DNA from: Hyphomicrobiales bacterium
Lineage (GTDB): Bacteria; Pseudomonadota; Alphaproteobacteria; Rhizobiales; Xanthobacteraceae
Assembly (NCBI GenBank): GCA_009377755.1
Contig: WHTM01000012.1
Coordinates: 50,671 to 114,670, forward strand
Length of the DNA stretch: 64,000 bases
Direction: 5' to 3'
How positions within the stretch are numbered: position 1 is the stretch's first letter; each line of letters begins with the position of its first letter. Of this stretch, positions 1 to 9,526 are shown one piece after another. The position numbers and the translations under genes were made by a program. Below the pieces are notes generated by a model that saw nothing but the letters and a program-made list of their open reading frames with translations, ran no database searches and was not told the origin of the DNA.

Positions 1-58
1 TCAAGCCAACGCCCCCGCCGCCCGTGTTTGGCCTGCATCCGGGTCGGTTGACAGCATC

Positions 59-330
59 CTAAGCTAATTTCATCTGCTTTTCGAACTCTACGGGGCTCAG
101 ATATCCGATCGTCGAGTGCCGGCGCTTCGGATTGCAGAATCGCTCGATGTCGTCGAACCATCGGCCTTGGCCTCGTCGCGCGTCCGGTACATCTTGCGCG
201 CTATTCGCTCGATTTTCAGCGACGAGAAGAAGGTCTCCATCGCCGCATTGTCCCAGACGTTTGCCGGAACGGCTCATCGAGCAGAAGCGCGCGGCCATCG
301 ATCCGCAGCAACTTCTCAAACAACGCACAA
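59..330 (-). pseudogene. IS3-family transposase OrfB, 3' remnant with two frameshifts
   Basis: This is the decayed C-terminal end of an IS3-family DDE transposase. Three pieces in different frames join into one recognisable sequence: SMSRSG, then NVWDNAAMETFFSSLK..RTRDEAKAD, then FDDIERFCNPKRRHSTIGYL with SPVEFEKQ to the stop. The E of AME is the last residue of the DDE triad; both Asp residues are absent. The breaks lie near 255-265 and 155-165. No 5' half and no clear terminal inverted repeat is visible, so the element is a dead fragment. The family assignment is secure; the subgroup is not resolved. Confidence 0.8.
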
Positions 331-521
331 TGCTGCTACCAATTTTTGGAGGTCGCGCGGTGGACCGGCGCGGGCAGGCTCACGCCATGAGCAGCAGGTA
401 GCCCGCATGAACGAAATACGGGACCGCAGCCGCAGGGTGATGAAGCCTGGATGTCGCTCCGCTCATCCGGGCTGCTTGCTGCTTGTCCCTGTCAAGCGGG
501 TCGCGTCCGCAAACGAACCGG
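331..521. other. Gap without a gene; degenerate repeat debris
   Basis: No coding signal is seen on either strand between the transposase remnant and the OmpA-like gene. The stretch from about 390 to 475 (GTAGCCCGCATGAACG, later GCTCATCCGGGCT) resembles the worn palindromic intergenic repeats found elsewhere in the window. Confidence 0.4.
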
Positions 522-1938
522 TCAAGCGGGAATGAGGTTGCCGTTGCTGATCTCGAACGACTTGAGGGTGAACCCCAACGAAAATCGGCGCTGCAGCAGG
601 ACGTGCGCCTGAAAGCCGAGTAACGATTGGTTCTGCCGCGCGGCAAAGTCTAGAGCGACCGTGGTCGGAGCGCCAATCCTTTCGTTGGTCTCGGTCCGGG
701 CCACGCCAGCGAACGAGAAGATGTCGAAGACGCCCTTGCTTTCGAAGCTGACAAGCTCAAAGTCGGTCGCCACCTGAGCTTCACCCAGCAGCGCCGTCGA
801 GCCGGCGTTGACGGCCTGCACGATCATGTCGGTGACCGCATCGCCGAGGATCTTGCGGAAAAAGCTGTTTGGCGCCGTGTGCAAATCGAAGGCCTTCTTC
901 GCGACGCCGGCGATTTTTTGGGCCTTTTCGATCGCCTTCTTGACGGCATCGATCTGCTGGTGAGTCAGGTTTAGCTTTTTCCCAGCCTTCTCCAGTTCCT
1001 TCTCCATTTCCTCCAGTGCCTCGGGCAATTTGGTGAGCCATTTGACGATACTGAGCAGCTGGCAAAAGACTTCGATGGCATTCAAATCGATTTTGTTCGC
1101 GCTGCCGCTAAAGATGTATTTCTTCATGCGGCCCCGCGAGTCCTTGAACTCGAACATCAGAGCAATATCGCTCGGCACGATGAATTCGACGCCCTTGAAG
1201 ATGATGAAAATCTCGGGCCCCATGAATTCGGCGGCCTTCAGCAAGTCCTCGACGATCATCTTGACCAGGCCCTTCAGCCCATCGAGGAACTCCTTCAAGG
1301 CCGCCTTGAGCTCGGGAGGCATCTTTTTCTCGAGCTCGGCAATCTTCTGCTCGAGCTGATTGGCCGGAACCGTGGTGACCTCCACTTTGGCGCTGAGCAA
1401 TTGGCGGCAGAATACCTTCTCATCATTCTCGTCCACGATGTGCCGAATCGAGAGAGACAGAACAACGGCACGGAATGCGTTGGATTGTGACTCCAGTGTG
1501 CCCGCGCGGACTGTGTTGACGAGTGGTCCAAACCAGGTGCGCGCCTCCTTATCTCCTTCACCCTTAGCGTCCACGGCAATGGTGATACCTTTCGCGATTT
1601 TTCCGCGTGATTTTTCCGCATCAAAATGTTTCTTGACGCAAGCACCGACGGATTTTGCGCGTTCGACCGACAGCACCGTGTTGTGATCGGTGGGACCGGT
1701 CGCGCTTGCCTTGCCGATCGGATGAATCGTCGCGACCTTGTCTGGAAACCCGAGAGATTCGATCTGGTTGATGTAGTGAGGAACCAAGATATTCTTGATG
1801 TAGTTCTCGTGTTCGGTCCGCACTTCGGTGCGGTTCACTACAAAAATTCAAGAACAAGACGTTCTTGTCGTTGGAGGCAACGAATGCTGTTGCCATCGGC
1901 AAGGGGGCTCCGCCGGGAGCGGGGATGACGCCTACCAT
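522..1938 (-). CDS. OmpA-like domain protein with coiled-coil middle, apparent frameshift near the 5' end
   Basis: The main frame (stop at 522, open back to a GTG at 1838) encodes 438 residues. Near its N-terminus it has an OmpA-C/MotB-like stretch, IGKASATGPTDHNTVLSVER followed by AKSV, which is the peptidoglycan-binding motif pattern. Lys/Glu-rich helices (PELKAALKEF, LEEMEKELEKAGKK) follow. The frame just upstream starts at an ATG at 1938, preceded by GAGG, and encodes MVGVIPAPGGAPLPMA..NVLFLNF. Joining the two at the A5 run (1842-1846) gives NVLFLNFVVNRTEVRTE, a natural OmpA-domain entry. I therefore read one gene of about 471 codons with a 1-nt indel, either a real lesion or a base-call error. 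No signal peptide is visible. The C-terminal 100 residues are unassigned. Confidence 0.6.
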
Positions 1939-2106
1939 GGTTCGGTCCTCACAATTGGAATCGGAAGGGTCGAGCATCCGGGAGACGGAGTGGGCGGCGA
2001 ACCAAGATCACGGTACTGATTGGGAGCGGCTGCCATGTGCTTCTCCCAGGGCCGAAGTCGCGATCCGCGTTGCCGGCATGGCCTGCCGGTAGTCACATGC
2101 GTTTCC

Positions 2107-2448
2107 TTATCGGCAGCCTGCCTCCGCCATCTTGGCCTTGATGCCTGGGCCGAGCTCGGCTGCCTGCGTCGGCCCCATTCTGTCAAGCGCGCCGAGCGCC
2201 TTTCGGTAGTGCTCGCAGGCCATGGGAGTATTCTTCCGGCTCAGGCAGTCGCGCGCCGCAAACGACTCGTGCGCCATGCCCACCGTTGCCAGCGTGCCTG
2301 CGGGCGCGCCCGGGACATTCCACTTGTCGTAGAACACGCCGCATTTCGCCGATTGTACGAACGACTGCGCCATGGCGGGCGACAAGCCCTGACCGAGACA
2401 GGCCAGCGCGCCGCAAATAGCGAGGAGGAGACACCGGTCGAGTATCAT
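2107..2448 (-). CDS. Small secreted protein of unknown function
   Basis: 113 residues. The chosen ATG at 2448 follows a GGAG seven bases upstream and opens directly into a typical Sec signal peptide: MILDR, then a hydrophobic LLLAICGALACL core, ending at AMAQ-S. The mature part is about 85 residues with four cysteines (KCGVFYDKW, ARDCLSRK, MACEHY, EAGCR), which suggests a periplasmic disulfide-bonded protein. I do not recognise a family. The longer upstream reading has no coding character, so the shorter start is preferred. Confidence 0.6.
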   Translation of the reverse strand: MILDRCLLLAICGALACLGQGLSPAMAQSFVQSAKCGVFYDKWNVPGAPAGTLATVGMAHESFAARDCLSRKNTPMACEHYRKALGALDRMGPTQAAELGPGIKAKMAEAGCR

Positions 2449-2588
2449 CGAATCTCCGCGGATTGCGCTTGGCTTTTTCACGCGGGCTAAGCTGTCATTG
2501 AGCAAAGCTAAACACCGTGGGCTTGTCTTGGCAAGTCCAAAACAAGGCCAATAGCGGCCATGGAATAAGGGCCAGTGAGCGGGGAGAC

Positions 2589-3551
2589 CTAGAAGCTGGA
2601 CTTCAGGAACTGCTCCAACTCCTCGCGCATTGGCAGGGCCTCGAACACGCCAAGTCGCCTTGTGGCGAGCGCGCCGCAGGCGGCTGCGCGCCGGAGACAT
2701 TCGTCCCATGAACGGTCTTCGATCAGGCTCACGGCGATTCCGGCGGAAAAGGCATCGCCCGCGCCCAACGTATCGACGGTCTCGACCGCGAAGGCGGGCT
2801 GATGCAGCGGAGCGGCATTTCGCCGGCAGAGAAGCGCGCCGTCCGCTCCAAGCGTGATGCTCACCGCCTCAGGACCGCAATCGAGGAGATGCGTGCCGAA
2901 CGCCGCCAACGAATCCGCGCCCGTGGGTTTTGTGTCGCCCGCCTCGCTTGCGCCAAACGTTGTGGCCATCTGCTCGGCTTCGACCCGGTTGACCACCAAG
3001 ATGGAGGTGTGAGCCAGAATATTTGCGTCCACCGCCCGGTACGGCGATGGGTTGAGCAATGTAGCCGCGCCGCCTGCGCGGGCCAATGCGAATGCTTCCG
3101 CAATCGGCTCGTCGCCGACTTCGAATTGGGCCAGGACAAGCTTGGCCCGGCCGAGCGCGTGGCGCGCCGCCCGCACGTCAGCCGCAGACAGCCGGAGATT
3201 TGCGCCTGGATAGACGGCCAGACAATTCTCGCCTTTGGCGTCGGTAAATCCAATGCCGCTGCCTGTCGCGCCGTCATAGCGGCGCAGCATGCTGAGCGGT
3301 AGGCCGGCGCGAAGAAGTGCCGGTTCAGCGAGCTGTGCGAGCAGATCGTTTCCTACCGCCAGCAGCCCGTCGACCGACGCCCCCAAACGGCGCGCCCCCA
3401 TCGCCAGGTTGAGACCCTTGCCGCCGGCTTCCAGCGTAAACGCCTCGGCGCGCAGCGATTCGCCCGGGCGCGGCAGGTGGGCGACCTTGGCGGAACAGGC
3501 GGCGACGAAGCTGCCCAGGACAAAGATGGATGCAGCGTCATTCATCGCCAT
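2589..3551 (-). CDS. PfkB-family carbohydrate kinase (ribokinase-like)
   Basis: 320 residues, the usual size of ribokinase-family sugar kinases that phosphorylate a sugar hydroxyl with ATP in the cytoplasm. PfkB signature 1 is seen as AGGKGLNLAMGARRLGA (substrate-binding glycines). Signature 2 is DTLGAGDAFSAGI near residue 260; the Asp of GAGD is the catalytic base. The N-terminal lid (VLGSFVAACSAKVAHLPRPGE) is ribokinase-like. It diverges from a GntR/UTRA regulator 58 bp away, so its substrate is probably that regulator's effector. The sugar cannot be named. ATG 3551 is used; ATG 3545 is better spaced from GGTGA. Confidence 0.85.
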   Translation of the reverse strand: MAMNDAASIFVLGSFVAACSAKVAHLPRPGESLRAEAFTLEAGGKGLNLAMGARRLGASVDGLLAVGNDLLAQLAEPALLRAGLPLSMLRRYDGATGSGIGFTDAKGENCLAVYPGANLRLSAADVRAARHALGRAKLVLAQFEVGDEPIAEAFALARAGGAATLLNPSPYRAVDANILAHTSILVVNRVEAEQMATTFGASEAGDTKPTGADSLAAFGTHLLDCGPEAVSITLGADGALLCRRNAAPLHQPAFAVETVDTLGAGDAFSAGIAVSLIEDRSWDECLRRAAACGALATRRLGVFEALPMREELEQFLKSSF

Positions 3552-3609
3552 TCACCGCTTGGACCATTGTCGGCGGCCGCGAATATGCTTATTCATCAAC
3601 CAGAAGCCG

Positions 3610-4374
3610 ATGGAAGATCTGGACACAGCCCCTTCGATCCTGGACATGCTGCATTTGCGGGATGATACCGCAATGCCGATGTACCAGCAGCTCGAACAGC
3701 AGCTAACGGTGCTGATCGAGAACGGATCGATTGCCGTCGGGACTACGCTGCCCGCGGAACGCCAATTGGCCGAAAAGCTGGGTGTGAGCCGCGTCACCGT
3801 GCAGCGCAGCTACAACGCGCTGCGCCAGCGCAACCTGTTGAGCGCACACGGCCGGCTTGGATCGATCGTGCAGGAGAACCCGCACCAGCTCCATCCCGGC
3901 ATGGATCGGCTCAAGGGGTTCACGCAGGAGATGCGTGAAATCGGTCGCGTGCCGTCATCCAAGATCGTGAAGAAGAACATCGTCAGGGATCGCTCGATTG
4001 CGTCGATCTTCGGCTTGCCGTCGACAGCAAAGTTCCTGCACCTGGTGCGGGTCCGATTCGGCGACGGCATCCCGCTCTCGCACGAAGTGGCATGGTACGA
4101 CATTGGGGCGGCCCCCGGCCTTCTCGACGGCGATCTGTCACAATCGGTCTATGCGCGCCTGGCCGAGTGCGGCACCCCGTTGGCGTACTGCGAGCAGGCG
4201 ATCGAGGCGGCTTCCCCTAACCGAGAGGAATGTAAGATTTTCGGCTTCACCGAGCCCGCCCCCTGTCTGCTCATCAAGCGTCGCAGCTTTGCGCGCGACG
4301 GACGGATGCTCGAATACGTCGAAGGGCTGTTCCGCGGTGACCTCTACACCTATCGGCTCATGCTGAAGGTTTGA
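3610..4374 (+). CDS. GntR-family regulator, HutC/UTRA type
   Basis: 254 residues. An N-terminal winged helix spans about 25-95: PMYQQLEQQL, then GTTLPAERQLAEKLGVSRVT and VQRSYNALRQRNLL, the classic GntR pattern. The UTRA effector domain follows from about 110 to 254, with FLHLVRVRFGDGIPLSHEVAWYD split over its strands and ending YVEGLFRGDLYTYRL. HutC-type GntR proteins usually repress an adjacent sugar or amino-acid gene and release DNA when a phosphosugar or metabolite binds. Divergence from the PfkB kinase suggests local control, though no clear operator palindrome was found in the 58-bp gap. An upstream open frame lacks coding character, so ATG 3610 is used. Confidence 0.88.
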   Translation: MEDLDTAPSILDMLHLRDDTAMPMYQQLEQQLTVLIENGSIAVGTTLPAERQLAEKLGVSRVTVQRSYNALRQRNLLSAHGRLGSIVQENPHQLHPGMDRLKGFTQEMREIGRVPSSKIVKKNIVRDRSIASIFGLPSTAKFLHLVRVRFGDGIPLSHEVAWYDIGAAPGLLDGDLSQSVYARLAECGTPLAYCEQAIEAASPNREECKIFGFTEPAPCLLIKRRSFARDGRMLEYVEGLFRGDLYTYRLMLKV

Positions 4375-4454
4375 CATCGCCGCGACCGACTTACTGCCGT
4401 TCGCCGATGCAAGCATCGACCATTAGCACACCCACCGTCGACCATCTTATCACG

Positions 4455-4691
4455 CTATCCGCGCTCGGCTCCTCGGGAATAGAACTCTTCGTATACGCGG
4501 CGCGGATTGTCGGTGGTCGCGGCCGGGCCGCGCTTCAATTCCTCGTAACGTCGCTCGGCCGCGATAGCGCGCCGGAATTCGGCAGGCAACATCAAGACAA
4601 TGCGCACGGGTAGCATCAATACAAAGCGCAGCCGGTGTACCAGGCGTTGGACCGGGGCCTTGGCCGCTGGGAGAACCTGGGCGGTCGTCAT
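4455..4691 (-). CDS. Small conserved-looking protein, last gene of the methyltransferase operon
   Basis: 78 residues, basic and partly amphipathic. It has a short hydrophobic stretch (VLMLPVRIVLMLP) and a C-terminal helix ELKRGPAATTDNPRRVYEEF. Its ATG overlaps the stop of the upstream SAM methyltransferase in an ATGA arrangement (4688-4691), so the two are translationally coupled. No family is recognised. The coupling and protein-like composition are the reasons for calling it a gene. Confidence 0.55.
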   Translation of the reverse strand: MTTAQVLPAAKAPVQRLVHRLRFVLMLPVRIVLMLPAEFRRAIAAERRYEELKRGPAATTDNPRRVYEEFYSRGAERG

Positions 4692-5593
4692 CGGGCCCGA
4701 TAGATCAGTTCGACCGGCGCGATCAGGCCTGCTTCCAGATTGCTCACATAGCTGGCGAGCTTCTGCGGCACGTCGGTCTTCATCAGGATATGGATGCCAA
4801 GCGGCGGCGGTCTGCCGGCTTCGGCGGCGCGCGCCACAACCTCCCGGAAGAAAGCGCGGGCGAAGTCGCCCCGGTCGCGCTCCTTGACGCTCGCGAAGCC
4901 GGCTGCCTCAAGTGCGCTGCGGTACTCCGCCGCGCTGACGACGAAGCTCGTTTCAGATGTTGCCGCCCAATGCAGAGGAAAACGTAATTCGCCGGGCCCG
5001 GAGCGCATCACGTCAAAAATTGCGAACGTACTCCCCGCCTTGAGAACACGGCGGACCTCGGCGAACAGGGCCGCCTTGTCCTCGATGTTCATGCCGACAT
5101 GCATCATGTAGGCGCCGTCGAATGTGCCCGGGTCGAAGGGGAGCGCAAGGGCACTTGCCTGGCGGTATGAGACGCGGGCGGCGAGGCCGACGCGCCGCGC
5201 CAGGGCGTCGGCGGTCTCGATATATTCCTGCGTCAAATCGACGCCGGTGACGCGGCAACCGCGCTCCGCAGCGAAGAAGCGCGCGGCGCCGCCGATGCCG
5301 CACCCGACGTCCAGGAGGTGCATGCCAGGCATGAAACCGATCTGCTCCGCGAAATCGATGGTGGCCTGCCGCCCGCCAGTGTGGAACTCGTCAACGGGTG
5401 CGAGGTCGGCTGGCGTCAGTTTAGCGGGATCCTTGCTCGAGGCGACCAGCGCGTCGAGAATCGCCTGCTCCAGATCCGTTCGCGCGTAATGTTGCGCGAC
5501 TTGCTGTTCAATCGCTCGGTTCGCGGGACGTCCTTCCGCGGGCGTCCGCGTTCCGTGGTTTGGCCGTTCCATGTTGCGCATGCGGGCCTCCAT
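4688..5593 (-). CDS. Class I SAM-dependent methyltransferase
   Basis: 301 residues with a Rossmann-type methyltransferase core. Motif I is LLDVGCGIGGAARFFA at about residue 92, the acidic loop is VTGVDLTQEYIETA, and motif IV is the DGAYMMHVGMNIED region. It resembles the UbiE/Coq5 and sarcosine/dimethylglycine methyltransferase group, but the substrate is not evident. It starts at an ATG that overlaps the stop of the MddA-like gene (ATGA, 5593), and its own stop overlaps the next small gene, so the three form a tightly coupled operon. The in-frame sequence upstream of 5593 is the antisense-like shadow of the neighbouring gene and is not included. Confidence 0.88.
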   Translation of the reverse strand: MEARMRNMERPNHGTRTPAEGRPANRAIEQQVAQHYARTDLEQAILDALVASSKDPAKLTPADLAPVDEFHTGGRQATIDFAEQIGFMPGMHLLDVGCGIGGAARFFAAERGCRVTGVDLTQEYIETADALARRVGLAARVSYRQASALALPFDPGTFDGAYMMHVGMNIEDKAALFAEVRRVLKAGSTFAIFDVMRSGPGELRFPLHWAATSETSFVVSAAEYRSALEAAGFASVKERDRGDFARAFFREVVARAAEAGRPPPLGIHILMKTDVPQKLASYVSNLEAGLIAPVELIYRAR

Positions 5594-6348
5594 CAGGAAT
5601 GTTTCGGGGCGGTCGATGGCTTGCGGCTCAGTCGCGGAATCAGCATGCCCACGTCCTGGCGATAGCGGCGGTAGCGGTCGCCGAAGAGCCTGATCAAGTC
5701 GCGCTCCTCGAAGAAGATGCCGAGCAGAATGTATCCGGTGGTCGCGATTGCAAACAACAGATGGCCAGCCGTCATCGACGGCGTCGCCCAGAACGCGAGC
5801 AGGAAGCCGAGGTAGATGGGATGCCGGACGTAACGGTAGAGCGACGGCGTCTTGAAAACCGGCGGCGGCAGCTCGCGCCCGCGCAGGCGCGCGAAAACCT
5901 GGCTCAGACCGAACAGCTCGAAATGGCTGATGAGGAACGTGCTGACGAGGAGCATTCCCCAGCCGAACCAGAAGACGGCCGTGATCGCAGCAACCGCAAG
6001 CGGATCGCGCACGGTCCAGACGGGCTCGGGGATCGGCCGCCATTGCCAATAGAGGAGCAACAAGGCGAGGCTCGCGAACAGGACATAGGTGCTGCGCTCG
6101 ATGGCGCTCGGGACGATGCGCGTCCACCACCGCTTGAAGGCGGGCCGAGCCATCAGGCTGTGCTGCACGGCAAACAGGCCGAGCAACAGCGTATCGACGA
6201 CCAGCGCCTCGACAAGCGGTCCGGTCGCACCGGAGTCGATCGATTTGGGCACGACGACGTTGCCGACGAAGCCGATCGCATAGAGAAACGTGCCGAGAAA
6301 GATCGCGTAGGCGATGACGCCGTATAGGACTGCGAACAAACCTGCCAT
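5593..6348 (-). CDS. mddA: MddA-like membrane methyltransferase (NnrU / isoprenylcysteine methyltransferase fold)
   Basis: 251 residues with about five transmembrane segments and the conserved C-terminal SAM-binding region [18 protein letters not shown]...[17 protein letters not shown]. This arrangement matches methanethiol S-methyltransferases (MddA), which make dimethyl sulfide from methanethiol in Bradyrhizobium and relatives. Other NnrU or ICMT-fold methyltransferases look similar, so the substrate is inferred. The start at 6348 follows a strong GGGAGGA. It is the first gene of a coupled three-gene operon, divergent from an AraC regulator 207 bp away. The gene symbol is tentative. Confidence 0.75.
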   Translation of the reverse strand: MAGLFAVLYGVIAYAIFLGTFLYAIGFVGNVVVPKSIDSGATGPLVEALVVDTLLLGLFAVQHSLMARPAFKRWWTRIVPSAIERSTYVLFASLALLLLYWQWRPIPEPVWTVRDPLAVAAITAVFWFGWGMLLVSTFLISHFELFGLSQVFARLRGRELPPPVFKTPSLYRYVRHPIYLGFLLAFWATPSMTAGHLLFAIATTGYILLGIFFEERDLIRLFGDRYRRYRQDVGMLIPRLSRKPSTAPKHS

Positions 6349-6555
6349 GGCATTCCTCCCATTGTCCTGCCGTTTCCGGCCGAGGATGCGGACCCATTTG
6401 TGGCGAAATCGGCGGTGCCGCCTATCGCTCACTTTGTCTCCGACCTTTCGGCCCTCTGCAATCTGCGCCAAGACGGAGTTCCAACCTTTGCCGCAAATCC
6501 GTGATTCTTTGCAGGGCTGGCCTACGCAAACTTCCGTTCGGCGGAGGGGTAAGGC

Positions 6556-7584
6556 ATGGATGCTTTGTCCGAGGCGTTAACCACGGTGCGGATGACCGGC
6601 GCCATCTTCTTCAACGCCGAGTTCACCGCGCCTTGGGGATTTGCGGCACCGCCCGCCGAAGATACCGCTTCTCTATTGGCCCCGGGAGCCGAGCGTCTCG
6701 TGATCTACCACTTGGTCATTGAGGGAAAAGCCACTGCCCGGACCGCGGGCGCGGCGGATCTGTCGCTCGAGGCAGGCGATATCGTGGTCATTCCGCACGG
6801 CGACGCCCACAAAGTCTCCAACGGCTCGCCGTCGACGCTCGCCGATAGCGACGCCTTGCTTGGCAAGATTCTCTCAGGCGATCTCAGCACGACGCGCATG
6901 GGCGGCGGGGGCGAAGCGACACGCTTCGTCTGCGGGTACTTCGGTTGCGAGCGGCATGCGGACCGGCTGTTTCTCGCCGGCCTGCCGCCGATGATCAAGA
7001 TCAATGTCCGCGGCGACGCCACCGGCGAATGGCTCGAGCGCTCGATTCGGCATCTGGTCTCGGAGACGAACTCGGGCCGCCCGGGAGGCACGGTGTTGCT
7101 CTCGAAGATGGCGGAAGCTCTCTTCATCGAGACGCTGCGCCGCTACATGGAGCAATTGCCGCCGGAGCAGACCGGTTGGCTTGCCGGCGCACGGGATCCG
7201 ATCGTCGGCGCCGCGCTCGCATTGCTGCACCGGCGGCCGTGCCATCCTTGGACCGTGGCCGAACTGGCGGCCGAGGTCGGCGCATCACGTTCAGTCATCG
7301 TGGAGCGGTTCGCGCGCTATCTCGGAGAGCCGCCGCTGACCTATCTGGCGCGCTGGCGCTTGCAGCTTGCGGCGCGACAAATTCAAACGACCCGCACGAC
7401 GATCCTTCAGGTGGCATTGGGTGTCGGCTACGAATCGGAGGCCGCATTCAACCGCGCATTCAGGCGCGAGTTCGGCCAGCCGCCGGCGCGATATCGCAAG
7501 ACCTTTCTGGGGAACGAGGCAGGTCCACAGCCGGCAACCCAGCGCCCGATTCATCCCGACGGGGACCGCATGGACGCGGGATAG
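6556..7584 (+). CDS. AraC-family regulator with N-terminal cupin domain
   Basis: 342 residues. The N-terminal cupin_6-type sensor domain (about 10-200) contains [20 protein letters not shown]. The C-terminal double helix-turn-helix is near 235-335, with [20 protein letters not shown] for the first helix pair, and the AraC signature [20 protein letters not shown] then FGQPPARYR. The start follows GGAGGGGTAAGGC. It is divergent from the mddA-like operon and is the obvious candidate regulator for it. The ligand is unknown. Confidence 0.87.
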   Translation: MDALSEALTTVRMTGAIFFNAEFTAPWGFAAPPAEDTASLLAPGAERLVIYHLVIEGKATARTAGAADLSLEAGDIVVIPHGDAHKVSNGSPSTLADSDALLGKILSGDLSTTRMGGGGEATRFVCGYFGCERHADRLFLAGLPPMIKINVRGDATGEWLERSIRHLVSETNSGRPGGTVLLSKMAEALFIETLRRYMEQLPPEQTGWLAGARDPIVGAALALLHRRPCHPWTVAELAAEVGASRSVIVERFARYLGEPPLTYLARWRLQLAARQIQTTRTTILQVALGVGYESEAAFNRAFRREFGQPPARYRKTFLGNEAGPQPATQRPIHPDGDRMDAG

Positions 7585-7885
7585 AGGCGCAATACCCGCG
7601 ATAACACCGCAATAGATTTCGCTCGCAATACCGGTTCACGATCCCCATCTTACGGGCTTGGCCACGCGATCAGCGGTCTCTCATCGATCCAATGGCAATC
7701 CGTCAGGCGCCCCGCCGTCGTATCGGCGTCTCTCCGGCGGCCGTGCTTGACACATGATTGGTGCTGCAGCGCTCGCGGGTTGGGGGTCGCTTTGAGGGGC
7801 CGTTGGCGCGCAACTCTGCTGATCCCCACTGGATCGCGATTCGTTTTGCGATTCCTCGTAACGGTAACCGAAGGAGAACCATGAC
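7585..7885. other. Gap of about 300 bp, no gene seen
   Basis: Neither strand shows a convincing reading frame. A good ribosome-binding site (AAGGAG, near 7870) lies at its right edge for the 85-residue gene. No recognisable repeat, promoter or terminator was found. Confidence 0.4.
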
Positions 7886-8143
7886 ATGGCACCACGTGAC
7901 GGAACGAAGACGCTGACAAGGAGCGTACCATCCGAGGAACCTGGGGAAGAGTTGTTCGGGCAGCGCAGGCGCCCCGACCTCAGCCGGTTTCGCTTGCAGG
8001 TGGATCGGCAAACCAAAGGCTCATACACGACGATCGAGGCTGCCCAGCAGGCCGGATTAGCCATCAAGACCGCGTATCCGGTCGTTCAGGTGGGCGTGTA
8101 CGACACCGTCGAAGGCGTGAACACGATCATCGAGCCGGCGTAG
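7886..8143 (+). CDS. Small hypothetical protein, 85 residues
   Basis: 85 residues with an ordered C-terminal part (SYTTIEAAQQAGLAIKTAYP then VVQVGVYDTVEGVNTIIEPA) that reads like a small alpha/beta domain. The N-terminal 35 residues are polar and probably flexible. AAGGAG lies about 10 bases upstream of the ATG. No family is recognised. It converges on accC with a 10-bp gap. Composition and the ribosome-binding site support it being real. Confidence 0.6.
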   Translation: MAPRDGTKTLTRSVPSEEPGEELFGQRRRPDLSRFRLQVDRQTKGSYTTIEAAQQAGLAIKTAYPVVQVGVYDTVEGVNTIIEPA

Positions 8144-8153
8144 GGCTCCCGCA

Positions 8154-9506
8154 TCACCCCTCCACGCTTCCCTTTGCCAGAAACTCCTCCAGCCAGTGGA
8201 TGTGGTAGTCGCCGTCGATGATCGCGGGCTCCCGCACCAGCGCGCGGAACAAGGGCAGCGTCGTTTCGATGCCGTCGACGATCAATTCATCGAGCGCGCG
8301 TTTGAGCCGCATCAGGCATTCGGTGCGCGTCTTGCCGTGCACGATCAGCTTGCCGACCAGCGAGTCGTAGTACGGCGGGATGACGTAGCCCTGGTAGGCG
8401 CCGGAATCGACGCGCACGCCGGGGCCGCCGGGCGGATGCCAGTGCAGGATCTTCCCCGGCGAGGGACGGAACGACACCGGGTTTTCGGCATTGAGGCGGC
8501 ATTCGATCGCATGGCCATGGAACTTGACGTCGGCTTGCGTCATCGCCAGCTCGGCGCCGGCGGCGACACGAATCTGTTCCAGGACCAGGTCGATATCAGT
8601 GATCATCTCGGTCACCGGATGCTCGACCTGGATGCGCGTGTTCATCTCGATGAAGTAGAAGGCGCCGTTCTCGTACAGGAACTCAACCGTACCGGCGCTC
8701 TGATAATTGAGCTCGCGCATCGCCTGTGCGACCGTCTCGCCGACCTTGTCGCGCGCGGCGGTGTTGAGCGCGGGCGAGGGACTCTCCTCGAACAGCTTCT
8801 GATGCCGCCGCTGCAGCGAGCAGTCGCGCTCGCCGAGATGCACGGCGTTGCCGCGGCCGTCGCCGAGCACCTGAATCTCGATGTGGCGCGGCCGCTCGAG
8901 GTATTTTTCGAGGTACACGGAGTCGTCGCCGAAGGCAGCCTTGGCTTCCGACCGCGCGGTCGCCAGCGCGGTGGGAAGCTCTGCCGCGGAGCGTGCGATC
9001 TTCATGCCGCGGCCGCCACCGCCGGCCGAAGCCTTCACCAGGAGCGGAAAGCCGATCTCGGCGGCGATCGCGCTCGCCTCCGCATTGCTGGATACGGCGC
9101 CGTCGGAGCCCGGCACCACCGGAATGCCGAGGCGCTTGGCGGTGCGCTTGGCCTCGATCTTGTCGCCCATCAGGCGGATGTGCTCAGGCTTCGGGCCGAT
9201 GAAGGTGATGTTGTGCTCGGCGAGGATTTCCGCGAAGCGCGCGTTCTCCGACAGGAAGCCGTAACCGGGATGCACCGCGTCGGCGCAGGTGATCTCGCAG
9301 GCGGCGAGCAGCGATGGGATGTTGAGGTAGCTCTCTCGCGCCGGCGGCGGGCCAATGCAGACGCTCTCGTCGGCGAGGCGCACGTGCATGGCGTCGGCAT
9401 CGGCGGTGGAATGCACGGCGACGGTCGGAATGCCGAGCTCCTTGCAGGCGCGCAGCACCCGCAACGCGATCTCTCCGCGATTGGCGATCAGGATCTTGTC
9501 GAACAT
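8154..9506 (-). CDS. accC: Biotin carboxylase subunit of acetyl-CoA carboxylase
   Basis: 450 residues, the normal length for AccC, which carboxylates the biotin on AccB with ATP and bicarbonate in the first step of fatty-acid synthesis. The N-terminus [19 protein letters not shown] is diagnostic. The ATP-grasp glycine loop is [14 protein letters not shown] and the catalytic region is [21 protein letters not shown] 9506 is chosen because homologues begin exactly there; the upstream in-frame extension lies within a palindromic repeat. It is third in aroQ-accB-accC, separated from accB by that repeat. Confidence 0.97.
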   Translation of the reverse strand: MFDKILIANRGEIALRVLRACKELGIPTVAVHSTADADAMHVRLADESVCIGPPPARESYLNIPSLLAACEITCADAVHPGYGFLSENARFAEILAEHNITFIGPKPEHIRLMGDKIEAKRTAKRLGIPVVPGSDGAVSSNAEASAIAAEIGFPLLVKASAGGGGRGMKIARSAAELPTALATARSEAKAAFGDDSVYLEKYLERPRHIEIQVLGDGRGNAVHLGERDCSLQRRHQKLFEESPSPALNTAARDKVGETVAQAMRELNYQSAGTVEFLYENGAFYFIEMNTRIQVEHPVTEMITDIDLVLEQIRVAAGAELAMTQADVKFHGHAIECRLNAENPVSFRPSPGKILHWHPPGGPGVRVDSGAYQGYVIPPYYDSLVGKLIVHGKTRTECLMRLKRALDELIVDGIETTLPLFRALVREPAIIDGDYHIHWLEEFLAKGSVEG

Positions 9507-9526
9507 GATCTTCCCAAGTCCACGGG

